Below are positions 52,738 to 60,658 of a stretch of DNA of 64,000 nt, piece by piece. Source of the DNA: Streptomyces chartreusis NRRL 3882. GTDB taxonomy: Bacteria; Actinomycetota; Actinomycetes; Streptomycetales; Streptomycetaceae. The stretch's first letter is position 1; each line of letters starts with the position of its first letter. Both the position numbers and the translations under genes were made by a program. The stretch spans positions 434,001 through 498,000 of the forward strand of contig NZ_LT963352.1 in NCBI RefSeq assembly GCF_900236475.1, read 5' to 3'. The notes below the pieces were generated by a model. The model saw only the letters and a program-made list of their open reading frames with translations, did no database searches and had not been told where the DNA came from.

Positions 52738-54069
52738 ATGAACGAGTTGGTCCCCGGTGGCAATCTGCCGCTTCCGGGCGGGGCGGTGACCGTCCGGGTG
52801 CCCGGCCCGTTCGACGTGTCCGCGCTCGTCACGGACGACGGCGGAAAAGTGCGGGGCGACGGCGACTTCGTCTTCTACAACCAGCCGGCCGCGCCGGGAG
52901 CGGCGCTGCGGGGCGACGCGCTCACCGTGGACCCGGCGAGGCTGCGTGCCGGGGCCACGCGGGTCACCCTCGCCGTCAGCCCCGCCGAGCCCGGAACCGC
53001 CCTCGGCCGCCTGCCCTCCCCCACGTTGCACGTCACCGACGCGGCAGGCCGCCCGCTCGCCCGGTTCACCCCGCCGCACCCCCGCCAGGAGACGGTCCTG
53101 CTCCTCGCGGAGCTCTACCGGCGCGGCGGCCTCTGGAAGCTGCGTGCCCTGGGACAGGGGTACGCCGACGGACTGGCGGGACTCGCCCGGGACTTCGGCG
53201 TCGACGTCGTGGATGTCCCGCCCGGGCCGGCTCCGGCCTCGGCGACCGCCGGTGCGCCGCGGACGCGGCCTGCCTCCGCGCCGCCCGCACCCGACCCGGA
53301 CGGCTTCGCCGCCCTGGTCAACTCCGCCCGCAGCGCCGCCGGTTCACCACCGGTCTCGCTCGACCCTCGGCTCGTGTCCGCTGCGCGGGCCCACGCCGCC
53401 GCCATGGCCGCGTCCGGACGCCTCGGCGTCGAGAGCCGGGACGGCGTGTCCGTCTACCAGCGGGTCGTCGGCGCCGGGTACGCGTACCTCACCGTCGGCG
53501 AGCACCTGGTGTCCGGCCCGCGCACCACCGCCGAGTTCGTCGCGTACTGCCTGCGCACGGACGGGCCCCGCCGCACCCTGCACGACCCGGTGTTCACCCA
53601 CACCGCAGTGGCCCACGTCCACGACGGTCCCACCGGCGACACCTACTGGACCGCGCTCTGGGCAAGGCCCTTCACACCGGACGGGCTGGCCGGCGCGGCG
53701 GCGGCCGTCAGGGACCTCACCAACCGGGAGCGCGCCCGGGCCGGGCTCCCGCCCCTGGCCGCCGATCCCCTGCTCACCGCCGCCGCCCAGGCGCACAGCG
53801 CGGACATGGTGGCCCGTGACTTCTACTCGCACACCGCGCCCGGCGGCAGCCAGCCCTGGGACCGGGCCGCCGCGGCGGGCTCCACCCTGCGTTCCGTCGG
53901 CGAGAACATAGCCTGCGGCCAGCGCTCCCCCGCCGAGGTGGTGGAGGGCTGGATGAACAGCCCCGGCCACCGGGCCAACATCCTCAAGCCCGGCTTCACG
54001 CACCTCGGGGTCGGCTTCGCGGGCGGCGGCCGCGCGGGCACGTACTGGACGCAACTGTTCGGCGGCTGA
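52738..54069 (+). CDS. TerD-CAP-CAP fusion protein
   Basis: A 443-residue protein. Residues 1-160 are a TerD domain (MNELVPGGNLPLPGGAVTVR; ETVLLLAELYRRGGLWKLRA; LGQGYADGLAGLARDFGV). A Pro/Ala linker (165-190) leads to CAP/SCP domain 1 (about 190-315), partly degenerate, and CAP domain 2 (about 325-443) with the full ligand set His353 (QAHSADM), Glu389 (GENIACG) and His411 (SPGHRANI). TerD proteins are cytoplasmic calcium-binding stress proteins, while CAP domains are usually secreted; here there is no signal peptide. ATG 52738 (or GTG 52735) has only a weak AGGG upstream. Divergent from the SGNH gene. Confidence 0.88.
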   Translation: MNELVPGGNLPLPGGAVTVRVPGPFDVSALVTDDGGKVRGDGDFVFYNQPAAPGAALRGDALTVDPARLRAGATRVTLAVSPAEPGTALGRLPSPTLHVTDAAGRPLARFTPPHPRQETVLLLAELYRRGGLWKLRALGQGYADGLAGLARDFGVDVVDVPPGPAPASATAGAPRTRPASAPPAPDPDGFAALVNSARSAAGSPPVSLDPRLVSAARAHAAAMAASGRLGVESRDGVSVYQRVVGAGYAYLTVGEHLVSGPRTTAEFVAYCLRTDGPRRTLHDPVFTHTAVAHVHDGPTGDTYWTALWARPFTPDGLAGAAAAVRDLTNRERARAGLPPLAADPLLTAAAQAHSADMVARDFYSHTAPGGSQPWDRAAAAGSTLRSVGENIACGQRSPAEVVEGWMNSPGHRANILKPGFTHLGVGFAGGGRAGTYWTQLFGG

Positions 54070-54146
54070 CACCGCGCCACCGTGCGCCCTGTCCGTCACT
54101 CGCCCCGATCTTGGCGGAGGCGAGCGCTCCGGGTGAGGATGCGCGT

Positions 54147-54824
54147 ATGAAGGGTGACCTCTTTTCCAGCAGGCACATGGCGCAGCCGGCCGTCGCACCG
54201 GGCATGACGGTCGAGAACGCCAAGTGCCTCCGCTACACGGTGAACGGCGAGATGCTCGCCCGGCAGGGCGCGATGATCGCCTACCGCGGCAATCTCCAGT
54301 TCGAGCGCAAGGGCCAGGGCGTGGGCGGCATGCTCAAGCGCGCGGTCACCGGGGAGGGACTGCCGCTGATGGCGGTGCGCGGTCAGGGCGAGGCGTGGTT
54401 CGCCCACGAAGCGCAGAACTGCTTCATCGTCGATGTGGAACCCGGCGACGAGTTCACGGTCAACGGCCGCAACGTCCTGTGCTTCGACGCCACGTTGTCC
54501 TACCGCATCGCGACCGTGAAGGGCGCCGGCATCACCGGCGGCGGCCTGTTCAACAGCGTCTTCACCGGGCACGGCGGACTGGGGCTGATCTGCGAGGGCA
54601 ACCCGCTGGTCATCCCGGTCTCGCCGCAGTATCCGGTGTACGTCGACACCGACGCGATCGTGGGCTGGACGGCGGGCCTGAAGACCTCGCTGCACCGCTC
54701 CCAGTCCATCGGCTCGATGCTGCGGGGCGGCTCCGGCGAGGCCGTGCAACTGGTGCTCGAGGGCGAGGGATACGTCGTCGTGCGGCCGAGCGAGGCGACT
54801 CCGCAGAAGTCGGGGCAGCACTGA
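54147..54824 (+). CDS. AIM24 family protein
   Basis: A 225-residue protein of the AIM24/TerB-associated beta-barrel family: MTVENAKCLRYTVNGEMLAR, GAMIAYRGNLQFERKGQG, GVGGMLKRAVTGEGLPLMAV, GEAWFAHEAQNCFIVDVEPG and GLICEGNPLVIPVSP. AIM24 domains are common beside TerD proteins in actinobacteria, as here, and are thought to work with them at membranes. ATG 54147 follows GTGAGG by about eight bases. It lies 77 bases after the TerD-CAP gene on the same strand, so the two may be cotranscribed. A hairpin terminator follows at 54898-54922. Confidence 0.88.
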   Translation: MKGDLFSSRHMAQPAVAPGMTVENAKCLRYTVNGEMLARQGAMIAYRGNLQFERKGQGVGGMLKRAVTGEGLPLMAVRGQGEAWFAHEAQNCFIVDVEPGDEFTVNGRNVLCFDATLSYRIATVKGAGITGGGLFNSVFTGHGGLGLICEGNPLVIPVSPQYPVYVDTDAIVGWTAGLKTSLHRSQSIGSMLRGGSGEAVQLVLEGEGYVVVRPSEATPQKSGQH

Positions 54825-54897
54825 GTCCCTGTCAGGTGATCTGCGCCTCACAGGCAACCCCGTCCGTGCGGTCGACGTCTTGATCGGCAACAGGTGA

Positions 54898-54922
54898 TGC
54901 CCTGGCCCTTGTGGCCAGGGCA
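54898..54922 (+). terminator. Hairpin terminator after the AIM24 gene
   Basis: TGCCCTGGCC, loop CTTGT, GGCCAGGGCA: perfect ten-base arms, then GGTTTCC. It separates the TerD-CAP/AIM24 unit from the promoter of the TPR operon 15 bases on. Confidence 0.7.
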
Positions 54923-54936
54923 GGTTTCCACCCTTC

Positions 54937-54979
54937 TATACACGCCATGTATACGCTCTGTGTATACATGGCGTGTATA
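54937..54979. promoter_or_regulatory. 18-bp perfect inverted repeat holding two identical operator-like sites
   Basis: Left arm TATACACGCCATGTATAC (54937-54954), seven-base spacer GCTCTGT, right arm its exact reverse complement (54962-54979). Each arm itself contains a 17-bp palindrome TATACA-N5-TGTATA (54937-54953 and 54963-54979), with centres 26 bases apart. It lies 18 bases before the TPR gene start, so it must overlap its promoter or leader. A+T content is far above the surroundings. This is the pattern of a strong double operator for a dimeric repressor; GTATAC cores recall GntR-family sites, but the regulator is not encoded beside it. Confidence 0.85.
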
Positions 54980-54996
54980 CGGACCGAAAGGCATCG

Positions 54997-56064
54997 ATGT
55001 ACGGCAAGGCATTCGCCCCGGAGTACCAGGGCGCGCTCACCACCCTGTCCGTCAACTCCGCACTGACCGACGTTCTGGCCGCCGGCACCGAGCAGTTGAG
55101 GGCGGCCGAGCGCGCCGGGAAGCCCGGGGAAGCGGCGCGTTCCGGACTCGCCGTGGCCGAGGCGCACCGCCGGCTGGGCCGGGTCGAGGACGCGGACCGG
55201 GCGTGGAAGGCGAGTTACCGGGCCGCCCGCCGGGCCGGGGACGTCGCGGCGATGGCCTGGGCGCTGTGGAGCGGCGGCACGCTGGCCCGGCAGCGCGGGG
55301 CGTTCCGGCTGGCCCGCCGGCTGCTCCAGCTCGCGGCCGATCTGGGCGAGCAGGGCGGGGACATCGTCGTGCGCGGCTACTCGCTGGCGGGCCTGGCCGA
55401 GACCGGCCGTATCCAGGGCGACTACGAGGCCGTCGGCCGGCTGCACGAGCAGCTGCTCGCCGAGGCCCGGCGGCGCGGGGAGGCGCGGCACACGGTGTGG
55501 GCGCTGGAGGGCATCGCGCAGATGCACCGCAACACCGGGGACTACGACACCGCGTACGCCCTGTTCGAGGAGTCCGCCGAGATCGCCGCGCGCGCCGACG
55601 ACCGGCGCGGTCACGCCTGGGCGTTGCGCGGTCTGGCCGACGTCGTGTCCGTGCGTGACGGGGACACCGAGCGGGCCCTGGAACTGCTCAGCGAGGCCGA
55701 GGCGACGTGCCGCGAGATGCGGCTGTCCAGCGCGCTGGCCTACAACCACAAGATGCGCGGCAACGTCCTGTACCGGGCCGGGCGTTACGCGGAGGCGCGC
55801 GCCCTGTACGAGCAGGCCCTCGCGGAGTTCCGTTCGATGAGCGAGCCGCGCGGGGAGGCGCTGTCCCGGCTGGGCCTCGCCAAGTCCCTGGCCCGGCTGG
55901 GCCGCGACCGCGCCGAGACGGCGGCCGAACTGGCCGAGCTGGCCGGCACGCTGGAGCGGATCGGTCTCCGGCACGCCCGCGCGATGGTGGCGCGCGCGTA
56001 CGACGAACTGGGCATACCGGATGCCGGAGTCGTCGAGGCGAGGGCGGCGGAGGTGACACGGTGA
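54997..56064 (+). CDS. Tetratricopeptide-repeat protein
   Basis: A 355-residue, all-helical protein with about seven TPR-like repeats (SGLAVAEAHRRLGRVEDADR; EGIAQMHRNTGDYDTAYALF; KMRGNVLYRAGRYAEARALY), no signal peptide and no membrane span. It is probably a protein-interaction scaffold. The start ATG 54997 has GAAAGG five bases upstream. It is coupled to the polyprenyl synthase gene by a GTGA overlap, and lies directly behind the double-palindrome operator. Its partner and role are unknown. Confidence 0.85.
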   Translation: MYGKAFAPEYQGALTTLSVNSALTDVLAAGTEQLRAAERAGKPGEAARSGLAVAEAHRRLGRVEDADRAWKASYRAARRAGDVAAMAWALWSGGTLARQRGAFRLARRLLQLAADLGEQGGDIVVRGYSLAGLAETGRIQGDYEAVGRLHEQLLAEARRRGEARHTVWALEGIAQMHRNTGDYDTAYALFEESAEIAARADDRRGHAWALRGLADVVSVRDGDTERALELLSEAEATCREMRLSSALAYNHKMRGNVLYRAGRYAEARALYEQALAEFRSMSEPRGEALSRLGLAKSLARLGRDRAETAAELAELAGTLERIGLRHARAMVARAYDELGIPDAGVVEARAAEVTR

Positions 56065-57152
56065 CGGTCTCCCCCGCGGCGGCAGAGGCGGCACGCCGGG
56101 AAGCGGTCACGTACGACGAACTGCGGGATCACGCGGTCGGCCCCAACCCCCCGGCCGACGCCGACCGGATCCTCCACCGCTGCCGCACACTCGTACGGCC
56201 CGCCCTCACCGAAGCCGTCGGCCGACTGCATCCCTGGGTCGGTGAGATGGCCGCGTACTCCTTCGGCTGGTGCGAGGTCGGCGGCGCACCGGCCGTCGCC
56301 CCGGGCGGCAAGGGCGTACGGCAGGCGCTCGCCGTGCTCGGCGCCGAGGCGGCCGGTGCGTCCGGGCGGGACGGGGTGGCCGCGGCCGTGGCGGTGGAGC
56401 TGGTCCACGCCTTCTCCCTCCTGCACGACGACATCATGGACGGCGACGCGGACCGGCGCCGTCGCCCGGCCGTGTGGAAGGCCTACGGCACGGGCCCCGC
56501 GGTCCTCGCGGGCGACGCCCTGTTCGCGCTCGCCGTCGAGACGCTCGCCGCGCAGCCCGGCGGAGGCGCGGCCGTGCGGGCGCTGTCCGTCGCGCTGGGC
56601 GACCTGGTGCGCGGGCAGGCGGACGACCTGCTGTTCGCCGACCGCCCCTGGACGGGGCCGGAGCGGGTCCGGCCGGACGAGTACCGGGCGATGGCCGAGC
56701 GCAAGACGGGTTCCCTGCTGGGCTGCGCCGCCGCGCTGGGCGCCGTACTCGCCGGTGCCGCCCCCGAGACGGCCGCCGCGCTCGACCGGGCCGGCCGGCA
56801 CCTCGGGATCGCCTTCCAGATCGTCGACGACGTGCTGGGCATCTGGGGTGACCCCCGGGTCACGGGCAAACCCGTCCACGGCGATCTGCGGGAGCGGAAG
56901 AAGACGCTCCCGGTGCTGGTCGCGCTCGGTTCCCCGCAGGGCGGCCGGCTCGCCGCGCTCCTGGAGACGGGCGACGATCCCGGTGCGGCGGCGGAGTTGA
57001 TCGAGCGGGCGGACGGCCGTGCGGCGGCCATGGCGGAGGCCCGGCGGCACGTCGCCGCCGTCGAGACGGCGCTCGCCGGGGTGCCGCTGGAGGTGAGGGC
57101 CCTCGGTGAACTGCGGTCACTGCTCGGCTTCCTGCTGCGGCGTACCGGCTGA
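56061..57152 (+). CDS. Polyprenyl (GGPP-type) diphosphate synthase
   Basis: A 363-residue trans-isoprenyl diphosphate synthase. The first aspartate-rich motif is HAFSLLHDDIMDGDADRRRR; the second is QIVDDVLGIWGDPRVTGKPV, where the usual fifth residue Asp is Gly, as in a set of Streptomyces paralogues. RKKTLPVLVAL and ERKTGSLLGCAA are also family features. It condenses isopentenyl diphosphate onto an allylic primer, probably to geranylgeranyl diphosphate. No terpene cyclase or carotenoid gene lies next to it in this window. GTG 56061 overlaps the TPR stop (GTGA). Confidence 0.9.
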   Translation: MTVSPAAAEAARREAVTYDELRDHAVGPNPPADADRILHRCRTLVRPALTEAVGRLHPWVGEMAAYSFGWCEVGGAPAVAPGGKGVRQALAVLGAEAAGASGRDGVAAAVAVELVHAFSLLHDDIMDGDADRRRRPAVWKAYGTGPAVLAGDALFALAVETLAAQPGGGAAVRALSVALGDLVRGQADDLLFADRPWTGPERVRPDEYRAMAERKTGSLLGCAAALGAVLAGAAPETAAALDRAGRHLGIAFQIVDDVLGIWGDPRVTGKPVHGDLRERKKTLPVLVALGSPQGGRLAALLETGDDPGAAAELIERADGRAAAMAEARRHVAAVETALAGVPLEVRALGELRSLLGFLLRRTG

Positions 57153-57502
57153 GCCGACCGCCGCCGGATAATCCGTCACCGAATTCATCGGAGGGGCGTC
57201 GAGTTCAGCCGTCGGACACCTTCGTATTTACCGTCGGTTACCAGCAGGCCGGCCGGGGATTCGGGAATCCGCGGGCCGCGGGGTTAATTCTCCGCACCCG
57301 CGGCGAGCCCTCGGCGGCCCCGGGGTGACCGAGGTGAGCCGCTCCTGAGCCCGCGAAAGACCGTTTTCTCTCGCACACTTGATCCCCCACTCTTGAATAA
57401 AAGACAAGAAGAACGCCGAGTTGCGATCCGGTTGAACGCAGCACGGCTCATCCGCCGTACTTCTGGAAAAGGTGAGAGCCAGGTTTCCAGCGAGGGATGG
57501 CC
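57153..57502. other. Long intergenic region before the pseudokinase gene
   Basis: About 350 bases with no convincing gene. It is richer in A+T than the flanks around 57230-57290 and 57360-57430 (for example TTAATTC, TTGAATAAAAGAC), so it probably contains the pseudokinase promoter and a long leader. No perfect palindrome of note was seen. Confidence 0.4.
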
Positions 57503-59161
57503 ATGGGCAGGGCGCACGTCTCCACACACCAGTTGGTCGCCGGCCGGTACCGGCTGCTCGAGATCATCCAGCGCGAGACCAACCGCATCTGCTGGTACGC
57601 GGAGGACCTCGGGGCCGGCGAGGTCTCCCGTCCGTGTCTCGTCACGCAGATCGGGCTTCCGGACGACGCGTACGAGACCGAACGCCGGGCCGCCGGCCGC
57701 CTGCTGCGCACGTCGGAACGCATGGCGCTGCTGTGCCCCGGCCGGATCGCCACCGTCGTCGACGCCGTCGAGGAGGCCGGCACCCTGTGGACCGTCAACG
57801 AGTGGATCGACGGCAGCCCGCTCGGCGAACTCCTTTCGGAGCAGGGCACGTTCAACTACGTGCGGGCCGCCCGTGTCGGCCTCGAGCTGCTCGACGTGCT
57901 GGACGCCGCGCACGCCGAGGGCATCACACACGGCGAGCTCAGCCCCGGCCAGGTGTTCGTACGCGAGGACCATTCGGTGGTCGTCACCGGCTACGGCCTG
58001 GTCGGCGCGACTCTCGCGCCCCGGCTCACGGCGCCCGCGTTCGCCTCCCCGGAACAGGCCCGCGACGAGCACATCGGGCCCACGGCCGATCTGTGGGCGC
58101 TCGGCGCGATCCTCTACACGATGGTCGAGGGCCGCCCGCCCTTCCGCGACCGGGGCCGGCCGGAGAACACCCTGAAGGGCGTCGACCGGCTGCCGCTGCG
58201 TACACCGGTGCGCGCCGGGCCGCTCACCCAGGTCGTGCAGGGGCTGCTCCGCAAGGACGCGCGGGAGCGGCTGAACCGCCCGGTGGTCCGGGAGGCGCTG
58301 ACCCGCGCGCTCAGCGAGAACCCGGAGGCGGCCGTGGGGTCGGTGCCCGTGCCGCGGCTGCGCGGCGCGTACGCCGCGATGCGGCCGGGGGGTCCGGCGT
58401 GGAGCAGACGGACCATGGTCGCCGGGACCACCCTGGCCGTGGTCACGGTCGCGGTCGCCGTGCTCGCCGCGACCCAGGGGCTGCCCGGCAGCGACTCCGG
58501 CAGCGACGCGGCGGAGTCCCCGGCCCGGCCACCGGCCTCCGCCGCCTCGCCGGGCGAGGGCACCGGCGGCGGCAGCCCCGAGCCGTCCGGACCGCCCAGG
58601 ACCGGCTCCCCCTCCCCCACGCCCTCTCCGTCGTCCCCCGGTCCCACGCCCACGCCCACGCCTACGCCGACGCCGTCCGCACCGGCCACGGCCCTGCCGC
58701 CCGGTTTCCACACCTACCACGCGCCGGAGGGCTTCTCCGTCGCGCTCCCCGAGGGCTGGGAGCGGCTGGACACCGATCGCCAGGGCGATCTGAGGTACCG
58801 CGTGGTCTTCGGTGCCGAAGGTGACGACCGCACGCTGGCCGTCACCTACAGCGAACGCGTGGGCCCCGACCCCGTGGCCGTGTGGCGGGACGACGTGGAA
58901 CCCCACCTGGAGCGGTCCGGCGGCTACCGGCGGATCGGCGAGATCCGCGCGACGACGTACCAGGGGCGCGAGGCCGCCGACATGGAGTGGACGGCGGACG
59001 TCGACGGCACCCGGGTGCACACCTTCGGCCGGGGCTTCCTGCTGGGCGGGGGCCGGAGCTTCTCGCTGCGCTGGACGACCCCGGACGCCGACTGGGAGGA
59101 CGAGGCGAACCAGGAGGCGTTGCGGGCGTTCCTGAAGACGTTCCGGCCGGGCTCAGACTGA
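57503..59161 (+). CDS. Membrane-anchored Ser/Thr pseudokinase with extracellular domain
   Basis: A 552-residue protein. Residues 10-285 have a protein-kinase fold (VAGRYRLLEIIQRETNRICW; FASPEQARDEHIGPTADLWA; LGAILYTMVEGRPPFRDRG) but the catalytic residues are gone: HRD is HGE (143-145), DFG is GYG (163-165), and no VAIK lysine is seen near PCLVTQIGLP. One membrane span (about 305-327) leads to a Ser/Pro/Thr-rich stalk with a PTPTPTPTPTP run, then an extracellular domain (about 395-552, FHTYHAPEGFSVALPEGWER). ATG 57503 has GAGGG six bases upstream; ATG 57497 touches it. Its 3' end overlaps the convergent hydrolase gene by nine bases. Confidence 0.88.
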   Translation: MGRAHVSTHQLVAGRYRLLEIIQRETNRICWYAEDLGAGEVSRPCLVTQIGLPDDAYETERRAAGRLLRTSERMALLCPGRIATVVDAVEEAGTLWTVNEWIDGSPLGELLSEQGTFNYVRAARVGLELLDVLDAAHAEGITHGELSPGQVFVREDHSVVVTGYGLVGATLAPRLTAPAFASPEQARDEHIGPTADLWALGAILYTMVEGRPPFRDRGRPENTLKGVDRLPLRTPVRAGPLTQVVQGLLRKDARERLNRPVVREALTRALSENPEAAVGSVPVPRLRGAYAAMRPGGPAWSRRTMVAGTTLAVVTVAVAVLAATQGLPGSDSGSDAAESPARPPASAASPGEGTGGGSPEPSGPPRTGSPSPTPSPSSPGPTPTPTPTPTPSAPATALPPGFHTYHAPEGFSVALPEGWERLDTDRQGDLRYRVVFGAEGDDRTLAVTYSERVGPDPVAVWRDDVEPHLERSGGYRRIGEIRATTYQGREAADMEWTADVDGTRVHTFGRGFLLGGGRSFSLRWTTPDADWEDEANQEALRAFLKTFRPGSD

Positions 59162-60586
59162 GCCGCGCGGGGCGCGCAGAGAGGTGAGCGGGCTGGGTTT
59201 GAAGGGCTGCGTGCGCCAGCTCGCGGTGAGCGTACGGTCCGCGAGGGAGCAGGCCAGCTCGAGGCGGTGCGGGGTCTCCAGGAACGCCACCTCCACGGCC
59301 AGCGTGCCGGAGTCCGTCCAGCCGCCGCTCACGGCGGTCGGGAGCGGCTCCTCCGCCACCGCCCAGCGCCCCGCTCCGATCCGCATGTCCAGCCGGTTCT
59401 CGCCCTCGGTGAGCCCGAGCGTCCAGCCGTCCGCGTCCGGTACGAGCCCGGCCGACAGGGCGGGACCGTCCTCTTCGGAGGACCTGAACTCGGCTGCCGC
59501 CCATTCCTCCGCCCGTTCCGGCGGCGCCGCCCTGCCCGGGGCGGGCGGCAGCGCGAGCCCGGCGAGGCGCTCCCGCAGGGCCTCGTCCGCGGACTCGCGG
59601 CCGGGCAGCGGCTCGGGGCCGAAGGCGGGCAGCAGGTGCTGCCAGACCAGGTTCAGGACGTCCTGCATCCGTTCCGTCGCCGCGGTCATCGCGATCACCG
59701 CGTCCTGCTCGGGCAGCACCAGGCAGAACTGGCCGTACGCACCGTCACCCCGGTAGCCGTGCCGGGACATCCAGAACTGGTAGCCGTACCCCTGGTCCCA
59801 GTCCTGCCGGTCGGCGTCTCCCATGGCTCCGGCGGTGGGTATGTGCGGACGCGTGGCCCGGGCCACCCACCCTTCGGGCAGCAGCCGCTCGCCCTCCCAG
59901 ACCCCGTCGCGCAGGTACAGCTCGCCGAGCCGGGCGACGGCGTCGGTGGTGGCGTGCAGACCGCTGAAGCCGATCTCGCGGCCGGTCCGGCCCCGCTGCC
60001 AGAACACCTCGCCGATGCCCAGCGGATCCAGCAGCCGCGGGCGCAGATACGCGGTGAGCGACTGCCCGGTCACGCGCTGGACGATCGCGGCGAGGGTGTA
60101 GGTGGTGGGCTGGTTGTAGGCGAAGACGGTGCCGGGGTCGCGATCCGGCGGCAGCAGCAGGAACCCGCGCACGGGCTCCTCCCGGTCCAGAGCGAAGACC
60201 TCATCGACGGTCTCCCGCTCGTGGCCGCTCGACATGGACGCCACGTGCCGGACGAGCATGGCCCGGCTGCGCGGGTCGGTGATATCGGCTTCGAACTCCG
60301 GGAAGTACGAGATCACCGGAGCGTCGAAGTCGAGCAGCCCCTCGGCTTCGGCCAGTGCGGCGGCGGTCCCGGTGAAGCTCTTGCTGAGCGAGTACAGCAG
60401 ATGGGGGCGGTCGGGGGTGTACGGTGCCCACCAGCCGGAGGCCACCAGCCGGCCGTGCCGCATGATCATCAGGCTGTGCGGCTCGATCTCCGGGGCCGCT
60501 TCGAGGGCGTCGAGGAAGGCGTGGACGCCGGAGGCGTCGACGCCCTGGGAGGCGGGGCTGCCCGCGGGCAGGGCGGAGGCACTCAT
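59153..60586 (-). CDS. Serine hydrolase, beta-lactamase/D-Ala-D-Ala-peptidase family
   Basis: A 477-residue class C beta-lactamase-type hydrolase. The active-site SxxK is in LLYSLSKSFTGTAAALAEAE, and the YxN motif is FAYNQPTTYTLAAIVQR. A C-terminal beta domain (about 345-477, DGWTLGLTEGENRLDMRIG) may modulate substrate access. No signal peptide: the protein appears cytoplasmic. The substrate is unknown (esterase or peptidase). ATG 60586 has GGCAGGA upstream. Its 3' end overlaps the pseudokinase gene by nine bases. It is divergent from the LLM gene. Confidence 0.88.
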   Translation of the reverse strand: MSASALPAGSPASQGVDASGVHAFLDALEAAPEIEPHSLMIMRHGRLVASGWWAPYTPDRPHLLYSLSKSFTGTAAALAEAEGLLDFDAPVISYFPEFEADITDPRSRAMLVRHVASMSSGHERETVDEVFALDREEPVRGFLLLPPDRDPGTVFAYNQPTTYTLAAIVQRVTGQSLTAYLRPRLLDPLGIGEVFWQRGRTGREIGFSGLHATTDAVARLGELYLRDGVWEGERLLPEGWVARATRPHIPTAGAMGDADRQDWDQGYGYQFWMSRHGYRGDGAYGQFCLVLPEQDAVIAMTAATERMQDVLNLVWQHLLPAFGPEPLPGRESADEALRERLAGLALPPAPGRAAPPERAEEWAAAEFRSSEEDGPALSAGLVPDADGWTLGLTEGENRLDMRIGAGRWAVAEEPLPTAVSGGWTDSGTLAVEVAFLETPHRLELACSLADRTLTASWRTQPFKPSPLTSLRAPRGSV

Positions 60587-60658
60587 GGGGGCATCCTGCC
60601 CCGTCGCCGGACCTTGATCGAGCAGTTTTCCCGCCCCCTGTCAGGGGACTCGGCGGTT

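Noticed and set aside
58640..58680. Short tandem CCCACG-like repeats that might suggest a CRISPR or minisatellite
   Set aside because: They encode the PTPTPTPTP stalk of the pseudokinase and lack spacers; this is a normal coding repeat.
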